Source: Burkholderiales bacterium
GTDB lineage: Bacteria; Pseudomonadota; Gammaproteobacteria; Burkholderiales; Burkholderiaceae_C
Reading direction: 5' to 3'
Assembly: GCA_016213265.1 (NCBI GenBank)
Contig: JACRBA010000130.1
Coordinates: 1 to 64,000, forward strand
Length of the DNA stretch: 64,000 nucleotides
The position numbers and the translations under genes are program-made. Below are positions 52,720 through 61,162 of the stretch, piece by piece (position 1 is the first letter of the stretch; each line of letters starts with the position of its first letter). Under the pieces are notes generated by a model, which saw only the letters and a list, made by a program, of their open reading frames with translations, searched no databases and was not told the origin of the DNA.

Positions 52720-53555
52720 CAGAACAGGCTCTCGCGCACGAACACCACATCGCCCGGCAGCAGCGTGTCGTCCAGCGACAGCTCCAGCTGCTGCACCTGC
52801 CCATTGGCGGCACGGCGGCTCACGCGCAGCCCGCGCTGCGTGCCGCGCTGGGTCAGCCCGCCTGCGGTGGCCAGCGCCTGCATCACCGTCATGCCGCGCT
52901 CCAGCCGCAGCTGCCCGGGGCGCTGCACCTCGCCGTACAGGTACACCACGGGATACCGGTCGACCCAGATCGCGTCGCCGGGCTGGATCTCGATGTCGTC
53001 ACCGCGGCCACCGGGCGCGAACATGCGCGGCAGGTCCACCTCCTTGCGGAAGGGCTGGCCATTGCGCTGCCCGGTGACCACCACCGTGTCGGCTCCGGCC
53101 GTGGTGGTGACGCCGCCAGCGAGCGCCAGCACGTCGGTCAGGCGCATGCCCGCCACGTCCAGCGGCACACGGCCGGGCTTGCCCACCTGCCCCAGCACGT
53201 TCACCTGGTTGGCGCGCACCTGGGTCACCATCACCGTGACCTGCGGGTTCTTGATGAAGTCGCCCTTTCTCAGGGCGTCGGCCAGCGCCGCCTCGGCCTG
53301 GCTCACGGTGAGGCCGCCCAGCCGGATGGAGCCAATCAGCGGGTAGCTGATCAGGCCCGATTCAGAGACCCGCGTCTCGAGGGACAGGTCGGGGCTCTGG
53401 TAGACGGCGATGCGCACCGTGTCGCCGGGGCCGATGCGGTACAGCGCCGCTTCGCCGGCCGCCGGAGCGGCCGCGGGCTGCGCATGGGCGCAAGGCAGGG
53501 CCAGGGTGGCGATGGCCACGAGGCTGGCGCAAAGGGGTCGAAGCAGTCGGTTCAT
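52719..53555 (-). CDS. EpsE/Wza-like polysaccharide export outer membrane protein
   Basis: Signal peptide; YRIGPGDTVRIAVYQSPDLSLETRVSESGLISYPLIGSIRLGGLTVSQAEAALADAL; SLBB-like VNVLGQVGKPGRVPLD, VYLYGEVQRPGQLRLERGMTVMQALATAGGLTQRG. Confidence 0.94.
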   Translation of the reverse strand: MNRLLRPLCASLVAIATLALPCAHAQPAAAPAAGEAALYRIGPGDTVRIAVYQSPDLSLETRVSESGLISYPLIGSIRLGGLTVSQAEAALADALRKGDFIKNPQVTVMVTQVRANQVNVLGQVGKPGRVPLDVAGMRLTDVLALAGGVTTTAGADTVVVTGQRNGQPFRKEVDLPRMFAPGGRGDDIEIQPGDAIWVDRYPVVYLYGEVQRPGQLRLERGMTVMQALATAGGLTQRGTQRGLRVSRRAANGQVQQLELSLDDTLLPGDVVFVRESLF

Positions 53556-53723
53556 GTCGTTCCCGTCCGTTGGTGTGTCGCTCCGGCGCACACGGCATCC
53601 GCCGCGCGAAGCGACGCGGACGGCAAGCCATGTGCCGGCCAGGCCCGTCCGGCCGCCGGCAGACGACCGCCGCAGCGTACGCCGAAGGGGACACCCCGCC
53701 AAGCGCGGGGGTCCCTGCCCCGC

Positions 53724-54569
53724 TCAGACGGCCGGGCGCTTGTAGCCGAAGCGGTCGATGATGAACTTCTCGCGCCGGGCGACGAGGTCCACGCTGGCCG
53801 CGTCGTAGTAGTGGTTGAAGGGATGCGGCCGGTTCGACTTGTTCGTCGGCTTGGCATCGTAGATCTTCTTGCGCTGCTCGTCGGTGAGCTCCACGCCGCA
53901 GCTGTCCAGCGCCTTGACGAGGTCATCGGCCAGGCAGTCCTGGCGGATGATGTGCTGCACGATGAGGTTGTCCTTTTCGAACGCCTTCAGGCCCTCCTGG
54001 GTGCTCACCGTCGCAGGGATCTTGTCCGCGCCCCGCACGAAGAGGTTGAAGTAGCGGAAGGTCATCAGGCCGCCGATCTTGCCGATGGGCGACTGGGCGA
54101 AGCCCGCTTCCACCACCCGGCGCGTCTGCGGCGAGCAGACGACGCGCAGCCACTCCCGGAAGGCCTCGGCATTGGCCGGGTCGGTGTAGTAGAAATCCTT
54201 CGCGCGCTCGGCGCCCACGTTGGCGGGCAGCATGGACTTCTGCTTCTTCTCCTCGACGCCGTCCTTCTCGGTGGCGGCGTTGCGGGCGGCGTTGATCTTC
54301 GCGAGCACGCGCTCCCAGCGCTTCGGGTTGGTCAGGCGCTGGAAGAGCTCGCCCTGCTGCTGGCAGCCGTAGGTCCACAGCGACAGGTACCAGCCCCACG
54401 GGTCGCGGATCGATCCCATGAACTGCTTTCCACTGGACAGCAGCTCCTCGGTGGGCACGTTGTGCTTGCCATCGTTCTTGCCGCCGAGCAGATCCCTCAG
54501 CGTCTTCTTGATGTGGGTGGAGCCGGTCTTCTGCAGTTCAACGAAGACGACCTTGTCGGTGATGAGCAT
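53724..54569 (-). CDS. Sulfotransferase-like protein 1
   Basis: VFVELQKTGSTHIKKTL (5'-PSB-like) and GSIRDPWGWYLSLWTYGC (3'-PB-like); C-terminal YYDAASVDLVARREKFIIDRFGY. Confidence 0.75.
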   Translation of the reverse strand: MLITDKVVFVELQKTGSTHIKKTLRDLLGGKNDGKHNVPTEELLSSGKQFMGSIRDPWGWYLSLWTYGCQQQGELFQRLTNPKRWERVLAKINAARNAATEKDGVEEKKQKSMLPANVGAERAKDFYYTDPANAEAFREWLRVVCSPQTRRVVEAGFAQSPIGKIGGLMTFRYFNLFVRGADKIPATVSTQEGLKAFEKDNLIVQHIIRQDCLADDLVKALDSCGVELTDEQRKKIYDAKPTNKSNRPHPFNHYYDAASVDLVARREKFIIDRFGYKRPAV

Positions 54570-54798
54570 GTGCGAAACCTCGCGGGTGGTTGGGGGGGCG
54601 CATGGGCACCGCCGTCACATCGATTGATGATTGATGAGAATGCGGTCGAGAGGCCCCGAGGGCCCGCGCCATGGCGCCGCGGATCATAGACGAGGGACTT
54701 CCCGAATGGGCCCCGTCCCCCACATCAGCGACACCGTCTGCCCCAGACGATTGCACGTGTGCATCCCCAATGGCACAGGCCTTGCAAACAGGGTGCTG

Positions 54799-54840
54799 TG
54801 CTAGTATCAATTTGCATTCGGCATGCACTCGCGCAGTGCA
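54799..54840 (+). promoter_or_regulatory. Putative extended -10 promoter with adjacent inverted repeat upstream of 54907
   Basis: TGC-TAGTAT (54799-54807) and TGCACT-CGCGC-AGTGCA (54824-54840) in a locally AT-richer intergenic region. Confidence 0.4.
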
Positions 54841-54906
54841 CGCGGACATGCCTTCTGGGCCCTGTGACAGGGATGCCGTCCCCCCCAACCTGCCAGCTTT
54901 CGAACC

Positions 54907-55911
54907 ATGTTTGAACTCGTACCCGACCAGGGCTCCGACATCCCGTTCTTCCCCGACAGCAACGCCGAGATCACCCGCGAGGCGGCCGAGACGGTGGAGC
55001 TCAACGGCGACTGGAGCATCCCCGAGAAGGCACTCACCGTGATGCGGGTGAAGACGGGCCACTTCACCGTCAACATCTCGATCAACACGGTGCGCAAGGC
55101 CGACAAGCTCGTGGTCACCTTCCAGGGTGCACGCGGCGGCGGCAAGGACAGCGCCAATGCCAGCCGGCCGATGTTCTCGCGCCGCAACTGGGAGGCCCTG
55201 TTCGAGGCCCCCATCCTGGCCATCTCCGATCCGATGTCGGAGATCGACTGGAACTCCAACGTGCCGCGCTGCGGGTTCTACATGGGCACGCTCGACAACG
55301 ATCTCGTGCCTGAGTTGAACGCGCTCATCGACGTCGTCTGCGCCAAGCTGGGCGTGCCCGTCGAGAACGTGCTGATGTACGGCTCGTCCGCCGGCGGCAC
55401 CTCGGCCATCCTGGTGGGCAGCCGCCGCAAGTCCCGCACGGGCATCGTGGCCGTGTGCCCGTTCCTGCGTCCCGACAAGTACCGCGAAGGTGTCATCGCT
55501 GCCGGCATGCGCGCCATGGGCAAGACCATGGACGACTACGAGCAGATGATGCAGGACACGCCCTGGCGCTTCAACCCGCTCATCGCACTGAAGGACGCCC
55601 ACCAGGCCGGCCAGGACATCCGCGTGTTCGTGGGCCAGAACCTGAAGGACAAGTCCACCATCAGCCGCCACTTCCCCGGCATCTGGCGCCGCTGGGACAT
55701 CGACCCCGAAGGCGGCGTGTCGCCCGACGGCCGTGTGATGACCGCCATGTACGACTCGGCCGAAGCCGGCCATGGCCATGAGCCGCCCGAGTACTCGCGC
55801 CCGCTGTGGCAGGAAGCCCTGAAGTTCTTCGCCACGCCGGCCGTGGTGCGCACCAAGAAGGCGGGCGGCAAGAAGAAGGAAAAGGCCGAGATGGCCGACG
55901 ACGCCGAGTGA
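54907..55911 (+). CDS. Alpha/beta hydrolase-like protein (esterase candidate) inside the sulfotransferase island
   Basis: Nucleophile elbow MYGSSAGGTSAILVGSRR; lysine-rich tail KKAGGKKKEKAEMADDAE. Confidence 0.65.
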   Translation: MFELVPDQGSDIPFFPDSNAEITREAAETVELNGDWSIPEKALTVMRVKTGHFTVNISINTVRKADKLVVTFQGARGGGKDSANASRPMFSRRNWEALFEAPILAISDPMSEIDWNSNVPRCGFYMGTLDNDLVPELNALIDVVCAKLGVPVENVLMYGSSAGGTSAILVGSRRKSRTGIVAVCPFLRPDKYREGVIAAGMRAMGKTMDDYEQMMQDTPWRFNPLIALKDAHQAGQDIRVFVGQNLKDKSTISRHFPGIWRRWDIDPEGGVSPDGRVMTAMYDSAEAGHGHEPPEYSRPLWQEALKFFATPAVVRTKKAGGKKKEKAEMADDAE

Positions 55912-55942
55912 TCGGCACAGCCGGCCTGCCGGCTGGCGCTGG

Positions 55943-55977
55943 AAAGGGGCACGCCTGCGAAGGACGTGCCCCTTTTT
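55943..55977. terminator. Bidirectional Rho-independent terminator between convergent genes
   Basis: AAAGGGGCACG (55943-55953) pairs with CGTGCCCCTTT (55965-55975), followed by TT. Confidence 0.8.
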
Positions 55978-55980
55978 CAT

Positions 55981-56670
55981 TCACCCTTCGAATCGGTAGC
56001 CGAAGCGTTCGATGATGGGGGCGTACGCCTTCGCCACCCAAGCGCGGCTGTCGTCGTCGTAGTAGGTGCTGTAGTGGCGCCGCTCGCCCTGCTCTGCCCG
56101 CTCGCTCGTCACGTTCTCCGCCACGATGGGCACGGGTTGCGCCACGCCCAACCGCTGCAGCACCTCGTCGAAGCCATGCTGCAGCGCCTCGAAACGGATG
56201 ATGTGGTCGGCATGGTCCAGGTACTCCAGCGGCCCCTTGACCGTGCTGCCCTTGTCGCGATGCCGCTGCAGCTCGCGTCCCACCCACTCAGGAAATCCCA
56301 TCGATTGCGCCGCGCCCATGCTCGCGTGGATGCGGGCGTTGTCCTGGGCCCAGCGGTAGCGCGCCGGGTCGGCGGTGAATCGCCCCTTGCGCTTGAGGTA
56401 GCGGCTGACGAGCAGGTCGTACGGATTGCGCACGCAGGTGAACTTGAACAGGCCGTCGAGCTCGGCGCGCGTCATCAGCCCGTGCTCCTGCAGGTCGCGC
56501 CAGGTGGCGTGATGCTTCTTGACGAGGATCTCGCCGTCGTCGGCACGGATCTCGCGTTGAGGCATGGGCTGCCCGTCCAGGGCTTCCAGCAAGGTGCGCG
56601 CGATCGCCTTGCTCGCCGTCTGCGGGTTGGCGAAGAAGATGTAGCGATAGCGCGTCGAAAACACGGCCAT
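55981..56670 (-). CDS. Sulfotransferase family 2-like protein 2 (ANPQTASKAI subgroup)
   Basis: YIFFANPQTASKAIARTLLEAL; FTCVRNPYDLLVSRYLKRKGRF; YAPIIERFGYRFEG. Confidence 0.75.
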   Translation of the reverse strand: MAVFSTRYRYIFFANPQTASKAIARTLLEALDGQPMPQREIRADDGEILVKKHHATWRDLQEHGLMTRAELDGLFKFTCVRNPYDLLVSRYLKRKGRFTADPARYRWAQDNARIHASMGAAQSMGFPEWVGRELQRHRDKGSTVKGPLEYLDHADHIIRFEALQHGFDEVLQRLGVAQPVPIVAENVTSERAEQGERRHYSTYYDDDSRAWVAKAYAPIIERFGYRFEG

Positions 56671-56722
56671 GTGCCCCCCAGCTTGTGTCGTGGCTTAGCA
56701 CCGTCCGTCATGGGCGGCCTCC

Positions 56723-56728
56723 TATACT
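56723..56728 (+). promoter_or_regulatory. Putative -10 element
   Basis: TATACT in the 93-bp divergent intergenic region before 56764; no convincing -35. Confidence 0.35.
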
Positions 56729-56763
56729 AGTTTTGCCCGCCCCACTTCCCAAGGCCCTGCCCC

Positions 56764-57873
56764 ATGTTCACGTCCGACTCCCTGCTGCTTGTCGAACTCC
56801 ACCGCGGCGGCAGCGCCCGCGTGAAGAAGCTCCTGCAGGAGCTCGTGGGCGGGCAGACGGACAAGGGCAGCCTGTACGCGGATGCACTGGCCGAGGCGGG
56901 CAAGCCGGTGCTGGGCCTGGTGAGCCATCCGCTCGCCTGGTACCTGGCCCTGTGGCGCAACGGCTGTGCGGGCAAGGGTGATCTGCACAAGCGATTGACG
57001 AGCGACGTGCGTTGGGGCCAGCTGCGTGCGCGCCTGAAGAACCGCGAGCCCAAGCCCGGGCAGACCGACCTCAAGCAGCTTCCCGAGGGATGGGGCCCCG
57101 AGCGGGCGCGCGACAGCTGGTACGCGGATTCGAACGATGCGCAGGCGTTCCGCGAGTGGCTGCAGGCCGTGCTGGCCGAACGCGGGATGCGCAAGCTGGT
57201 CGACCACGGCTGGGGCAGCTCGCCCATCGCCAAGTTCGCTGGCCTGATGACCTACCAGTACTTCAACCACTTCGTGCGTGGCGCCGAGAACATGGACAAG
57301 TCCGTCGACTCCATGGAGGCGCTGCAGGCCATGCACGAGGCGCATGCGCTTCCGACCCATTTCGTGCGCATGGAGTCGCTCGCCGACGACCTGCAAGCCG
57401 CGCTCGACGCGATTGGCGTACCGCTGTCTCCCGACCAGCGCGCCCGCGTGGCAGCGGTGAAATCGGGGGCGCCTGGGGAGCAAGAAGCGATCGACCGCTT
57501 CTATGACGCCGAAACCCGGCGCTTGGTGGCGCGCCGCGAAGCCTTCCTGTACGAGCGCTTTGGCTACGAGCCGCCCTCTGGCGGCGGACAGGGCAAGAAA
57601 GCCAAGCGGCAGGAGCCGACGGAAGGGGCCGCCGAGGCGCAGAGCCGAACCGGCACCGATGACACCACCGCCGTCGAACCGGCTGCCGCGGAGCCGGCGC
57701 CCACGCCAGCGCCGGCCAAATCGGCCGCGAAGCCTCGCAAGGGCAACAAGGCGTCGGCGCAAGCCGGGGCCGAGCCGACACCCGCGGCCGACAAGGCCGC
57801 CACGGCGCGCAAGACCACGCGCCGCCGCGCGGCCACGGACACCGCCAAGTCCGCGGTGGACAGCGACGCCTGA
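56764..57873 (+). CDS. Sulfotransferase-like protein 3, degenerate, with Lys/Ala/Pro-rich C-terminal tail
   Basis: Colinear with 53724-54569 (LLVELHRGGSARVKKLLQELVGG; GLVSHPLAWYLALWRNGC; FYDAETRRLVARREAFLYERFGY); then about 110 aa of A/P/K/T-rich sequence. Confidence 0.7.
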   Translation: MFTSDSLLLVELHRGGSARVKKLLQELVGGQTDKGSLYADALAEAGKPVLGLVSHPLAWYLALWRNGCAGKGDLHKRLTSDVRWGQLRARLKNREPKPGQTDLKQLPEGWGPERARDSWYADSNDAQAFREWLQAVLAERGMRKLVDHGWGSSPIAKFAGLMTYQYFNHFVRGAENMDKSVDSMEALQAMHEAHALPTHFVRMESLADDLQAALDAIGVPLSPDQRARVAAVKSGAPGEQEAIDRFYDAETRRLVARREAFLYERFGYEPPSGGGQGKKAKRQEPTEGAAEAQSRTGTDDTTAVEPAAAEPAPTPAPAKSAAKPRKGNKASAQAGAEPTPAADKAATARKTTRRRAATDTAKSAVDSDA

Positions 57874-57888
57874 GGCGACCGCGGGCGC

Positions 57889-58581
57889 TCAGCCCGCGAA
57901 CCGGTAGCCGAAGCGCTCCAGGATGGGCGCGTACAGGCGTTCGACGACCGCCACGCTGGCGTCGTCGTAGTACTCGGTGTAGTTCTTCTTTTTCTTCTTC
58001 ACGACCGGCGCAGCCGCCTCCGCCGGGTCGGCGCGGCCACGGGTGATGTTGTGCACGATGATGGGCACGGGCTGCTCGATGCCGATGCGCCGCATGAACT
58101 CGTCGAAGCCGTCCTGCAAGGCCTCGAAGCGGATCACGTGGTCGGCGTGCGCCAGGAACTCCAGCGGCCCGTTGCGCAGCTTGTCGATCTCTTCGTAGCG
58201 CCGCCCCAGCCAGCGCAGCCACTGCGGGAAGCTGTGCTCGCCGGCGGGCGGCTCGCCCACCAGCCACGGAAACTTCGCCGGGTCACCGCCGAAGCGTTCA
58301 CAGTACTTGATGTACTTGCTCACGAGCTGGTCGAAAGGGTTGCGCACGCAGGTCACCTTGAACAGCGACTCGAGCTGCGCCTCGGTGAGCAGCCCCGCGG
58401 CCACGATCTGGCTGTAGGTGGTGTGGTGCAGGCGCGCCACCGTCTGGCCATTGCGCGTGATCTCGCGGTCCGGCAAGGCCACGCCGCCCAGGCGCTCGCG
58501 CAGGGTGAGCGCAATGGCCTTGCTGGCCGTCTGGGGGTTGGCGAAGAAGATGAACTGATGCTGTTCGGAATAGACGGCCAT
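57889..58581 (-). CDS. Sulfotransferase family 2-like protein 4 (ANPQTASKAI subgroup)
   Basis: FIFFANPQTASKAIALTLRERLGG; VTCVRNPFDQLVSKYIKYCERF; YYDDASVAVVERLYAPILERFGYRFAG. Confidence 0.75.
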   Translation of the reverse strand: MAVYSEQHQFIFFANPQTASKAIALTLRERLGGVALPDREITRNGQTVARLHHTTYSQIVAAGLLTEAQLESLFKVTCVRNPFDQLVSKYIKYCERFGGDPAKFPWLVGEPPAGEHSFPQWLRWLGRRYEEIDKLRNGPLEFLAHADHVIRFEALQDGFDEFMRRIGIEQPVPIIVHNITRGRADPAEAAAPVVKKKKKNYTEYYDDASVAVVERLYAPILERFGYRFAG

Positions 58582-58605
58582 GCGGTGTCCTTGGCGGCGC
58601 GCCGG

Positions 58606-59535
58606 TCAACCCAGAACGCCCGGCTTGCTCCACTGGGGCAGCCAGGCGGCACAGGCGCTCTGCACGCGGTCGATCTCCTCCGGCGTCATCACCTTGTGCG
58701 CGTCGGATGCGCGCCGCTGGATGGCATGGGCCTTCTGCGACGTGCCGTCTTCCTTGGTGCCACTGGCCTCGGCCGCCACCATCTGCGGCACGAACTCCAT
58801 GCCGGCGTAGTCGCAGATCGCACGGATGGACGCCTGCGGATCGTCGATGAGCCAGTCGTAGGGGGCCATGTACATCGAGCTGCCGTGGCGCGGAATGGCG
58901 GCGTTGACCATGCGCGTGAAGCGGTCGAACACGCCAATCATGTCGTCCACGCTCTTGTCCAGCCAGGCCGTCTTCTCAGGCGGCTCACCGTCCTGCCGCG
59001 CCTTGGCCAGGCGTTTGCGGTACGAGGCGACCACGTCCACGGGGTCGCGGCTGCACACCAGGATGCGCGCCTGCGGGAAGATCTCGAAGATGAGGTCGAT
59101 CTTGCGCAGGTGGCCGGGCGTCTTCTCGAGCGGGTGCCGCCCGGGGTACACGCGCGTGCCGGCGAAATGGAAGAACGCGCGGATCGCATCGGCCTCCGAC
59201 AGCGGCCCGTGCTGCTGCTCGTGCGAAGCCACCGTCTCGCGCAACGCCATGAGCTGCGGCCGGCCCTTCAGATAGGCGCGCGTGGGAAAGTGCACCGGGT
59301 CTTCGTAGGGCTGGCGCGGCCGCAGGAAGATGAAGGTTTCGCGGCAGTTGGCGATGTCGAACATCGTCGGGTGCTGCGCGAAGGCCACCTGCAGCATGGA
59401 CGTGCCCGAGCGGGCCAGGCCCACGATGAACAGCGGACGGCTGCGCAGGCACCAGGCCCGCACTTCGTCCAGGTCCAGAGGGGCCGGCGGAGGCTCGGCA
59501 TGGGGACGCCGGAGACGGTCGAGGACGCTGCGCAT
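58606..59535 (-). CDS. Sulfotransferase 5
   Basis: LFIVGLARSGTSMLQVAFAQHP; HPLEKTPGHLRKIDLIFEIFPQARILVCSRDPVDVVASYRKRL. Confidence 0.88.
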   Translation of the reverse strand: MRSVLDRLRRPHAEPPPAPLDLDEVRAWCLRSRPLFIVGLARSGTSMLQVAFAQHPTMFDIANCRETFIFLRPRQPYEDPVHFPTRAYLKGRPQLMALRETVASHEQQHGPLSEADAIRAFFHFAGTRVYPGRHPLEKTPGHLRKIDLIFEIFPQARILVCSRDPVDVVASYRKRLAKARQDGEPPEKTAWLDKSVDDMIGVFDRFTRMVNAAIPRHGSSMYMAPYDWLIDDPQASIRAICDYAGMEFVPQMVAAEASGTKEDGTSQKAHAIQRRASDAHKVMTPEEIDRVQSACAAWLPQWSKPGVLG

Positions 59536-59641
59536 GGTGTGCCCGATTCTAGGAAGCGGCCTGCCCGCCGTGGCGCCCCGCCCGCGCCGGATCGCGCCGT
59601 GAGAGGCTTCGAACTGGGGGCATGGCCAAGCCTTCAGGCGG

Positions 59642-60334
59642 TCATGCCTGGAAGCGCGGATAGCCGAAGGCCTCGAAGTCGTCGCGGTAGGCCTCGTACA
59701 GCGCCTGCTCCACTTCGGGCTCGTCACGCAGCAACTGCAGCAGCGCCTCGTCGTCGGCAGCGCTCTTGTTCCGCTTCGGTGCAGCTTGCGCCTCTTCGGT
59801 GCGCTTCACCAGCCCGGGGATGGCCGCCTGGATCTGCGCGAGATCGTCGTCCAGCGACTCGAGGTGCGCGACGCGGTTGACCAGCGGCTTGCCCTGCTCG
59901 TCGCACAGCCATTGCGTCTGCGACCACAGCAGGCGGTGGTACTGCTTGCGCTTGAGCTTGGGCGACAACGCGAAGGTCTTGAAGTCGGGCATCTTCTCGA
60001 TGAACTTCAGGCGGTCCATCTCCTTGTTGCCGCGCCAACGCTTCATGAAATGGAAGGTGCTCTGGGCGCGGGCATAGGGATTGCGCACGACGCCGAACGA
60101 GTAATAGCTGCTCCACAGGTCGGCGCCGACGATGGCGCGAATCTCGCTCGCCGTGGCGTGCTTGGTGAGCCCGAAGCGACGCTTGAACTCGTTCTGCAGC
60201 GCCTCGCCCAGCGCGGTGCCGCCGACCTCGAGATCACGGTAGGTGCTGTACTGGCTGAAGAGCTCGGTGACCGACGTGCCCGCGGACTTGGGCACATGAA
60301 CGAAGATGAATTTATGGGTATGGTTGACGATCAC
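59642..60334 (-). CDS. Sulfotransferase family 2 protein 6
   Basis: KFIFVHVPKSAGTSVTELFSQY; FGLTKHATASEIRAIVG; FGVVRNPYARAQSTFHFM; start at GTG 60334. Confidence 0.88.
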   Translation of the reverse strand: MIVNHTHKFIFVHVPKSAGTSVTELFSQYSTYRDLEVGGTALGEALQNEFKRRFGLTKHATASEIRAIVGADLWSSYYSFGVVRNPYARAQSTFHFMKRWRGNKEMDRLKFIEKMPDFKTFALSPKLKRKQYHRLLWSQTQWLCDEQGKPLVNRVAHLESLDDDLAQIQAAIPGLVKRTEEAQAAPKRNKSAADDEALLQLLRDEPEVEQALYEAYRDDFEAFGYPRFQA

Positions 60335-60408
60335 GACACTGGGCTCCAATGTGCAGTCACTGATAATAACGACAGCTCGGCGACGGCTGGCGCACGAAAG
60401 AAACATCG

Positions 60409-61119
60409 ATGATCATTTCACTGAACAGACGCTACGTTTTCGTTCACATCCACAAGTGCGCGGGCACGAGCATCGAGGTCGCGCTCGCGAAAGCGCTGCG
60501 GCATAACGACATCGTTCTGGGGTCCACGAAGAGCGGCGAGAAGTACCAGGACTTCTTCAAGCGCACGATCGGCCTGAACAAGCACAGCACGGCCCTCGAG
60601 GCGCGCCAGTTCCTTGGCGATGCGCTGTACGACAAGTTCTTCAAGTTCGCCTTCGTGCGCCATCCGATCGATCGGCTCCATTCGCTGTACTCCTACGCGC
60701 TCAAGCTGGCGCACGATGCGCCGCTGACCGACGAAGAGCAACGCACGTTCGATGCCCACGGCCAGTGGCCCGACCGCCCGCCCTTCCGCTACAAGGCGGT
60801 GGCGGCCGCGCTGGAATGCAACTCCTTCAGCGACTTCGCGCTGCATCCGCTCACGTGGGCGGATGCCGGCGCACAGCCGCAGTGGAAGAGCCTGTGCGAC
60901 GCGAACGGCCAGCTCATCGTCGACTTCATCGGCAAGGTCGAATCGATCGAGCAGGACTTCGCCCGCATCTGCGAGAAGCTCGAGGTGAGCGTGCCGCTGG
61001 AAGTGCGCAACTCGAGCCATGACAAGAAGTCGGCGCTGGCGCTGTCTCCGCTGGCGCGCAACACGGTGTGCGAGCGATTCGCGCGGGACTTCGAGCTGCT
61101 CGGCTACACGCCCGATTGA
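60409..61119 (+). CDS. Sulfotransferase family 2 protein 7
   Basis: YVFVHIHKCAGTSIEVALAKAL; IGLNKHSTALEARQFLG; FAFVRHPIDRLHSLYSYAL. Confidence 0.88.
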   Translation: MIISLNRRYVFVHIHKCAGTSIEVALAKALRHNDIVLGSTKSGEKYQDFFKRTIGLNKHSTALEARQFLGDALYDKFFKFAFVRHPIDRLHSLYSYALKLAHDAPLTDEEQRTFDAHGQWPDRPPFRYKAVAAALECNSFSDFALHPLTWADAGAQPQWKSLCDANGQLIVDFIGKVESIEQDFARICEKLEVSVPLEVRNSSHDKKSALALSPLARNTVCERFARDFELLGYTPD

Positions 61120-61129
61120 TCCCCTGGGG

Positions 61130-61153
61130 CCTGGCCGCCCGCGGGCGGCCAGG
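61130..61153. terminator. Perfect 24-bp palindrome between convergent sulfotransferase genes (possible terminator, no U-tract)
   Basis: CCTGGCCGCCCGCGGGCGGCCAGG. Confidence 0.45.
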
Positions 61154-61162
61154 GGCGGCGCA

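Noticed and set aside
53484-54689. 401-aa plus-strand ORF
   Set aside because: Antisense to sulfotransferase 1 with shadow-type composition.
57880-57898. CGCGGGC-GCTCA-GCCCGCG hairpin between convergent genes 56764-57873 and 57889-58581
   Set aside because: Extends into the 3' end of the minus-strand CDS and has no U-tract; not called as a terminator.
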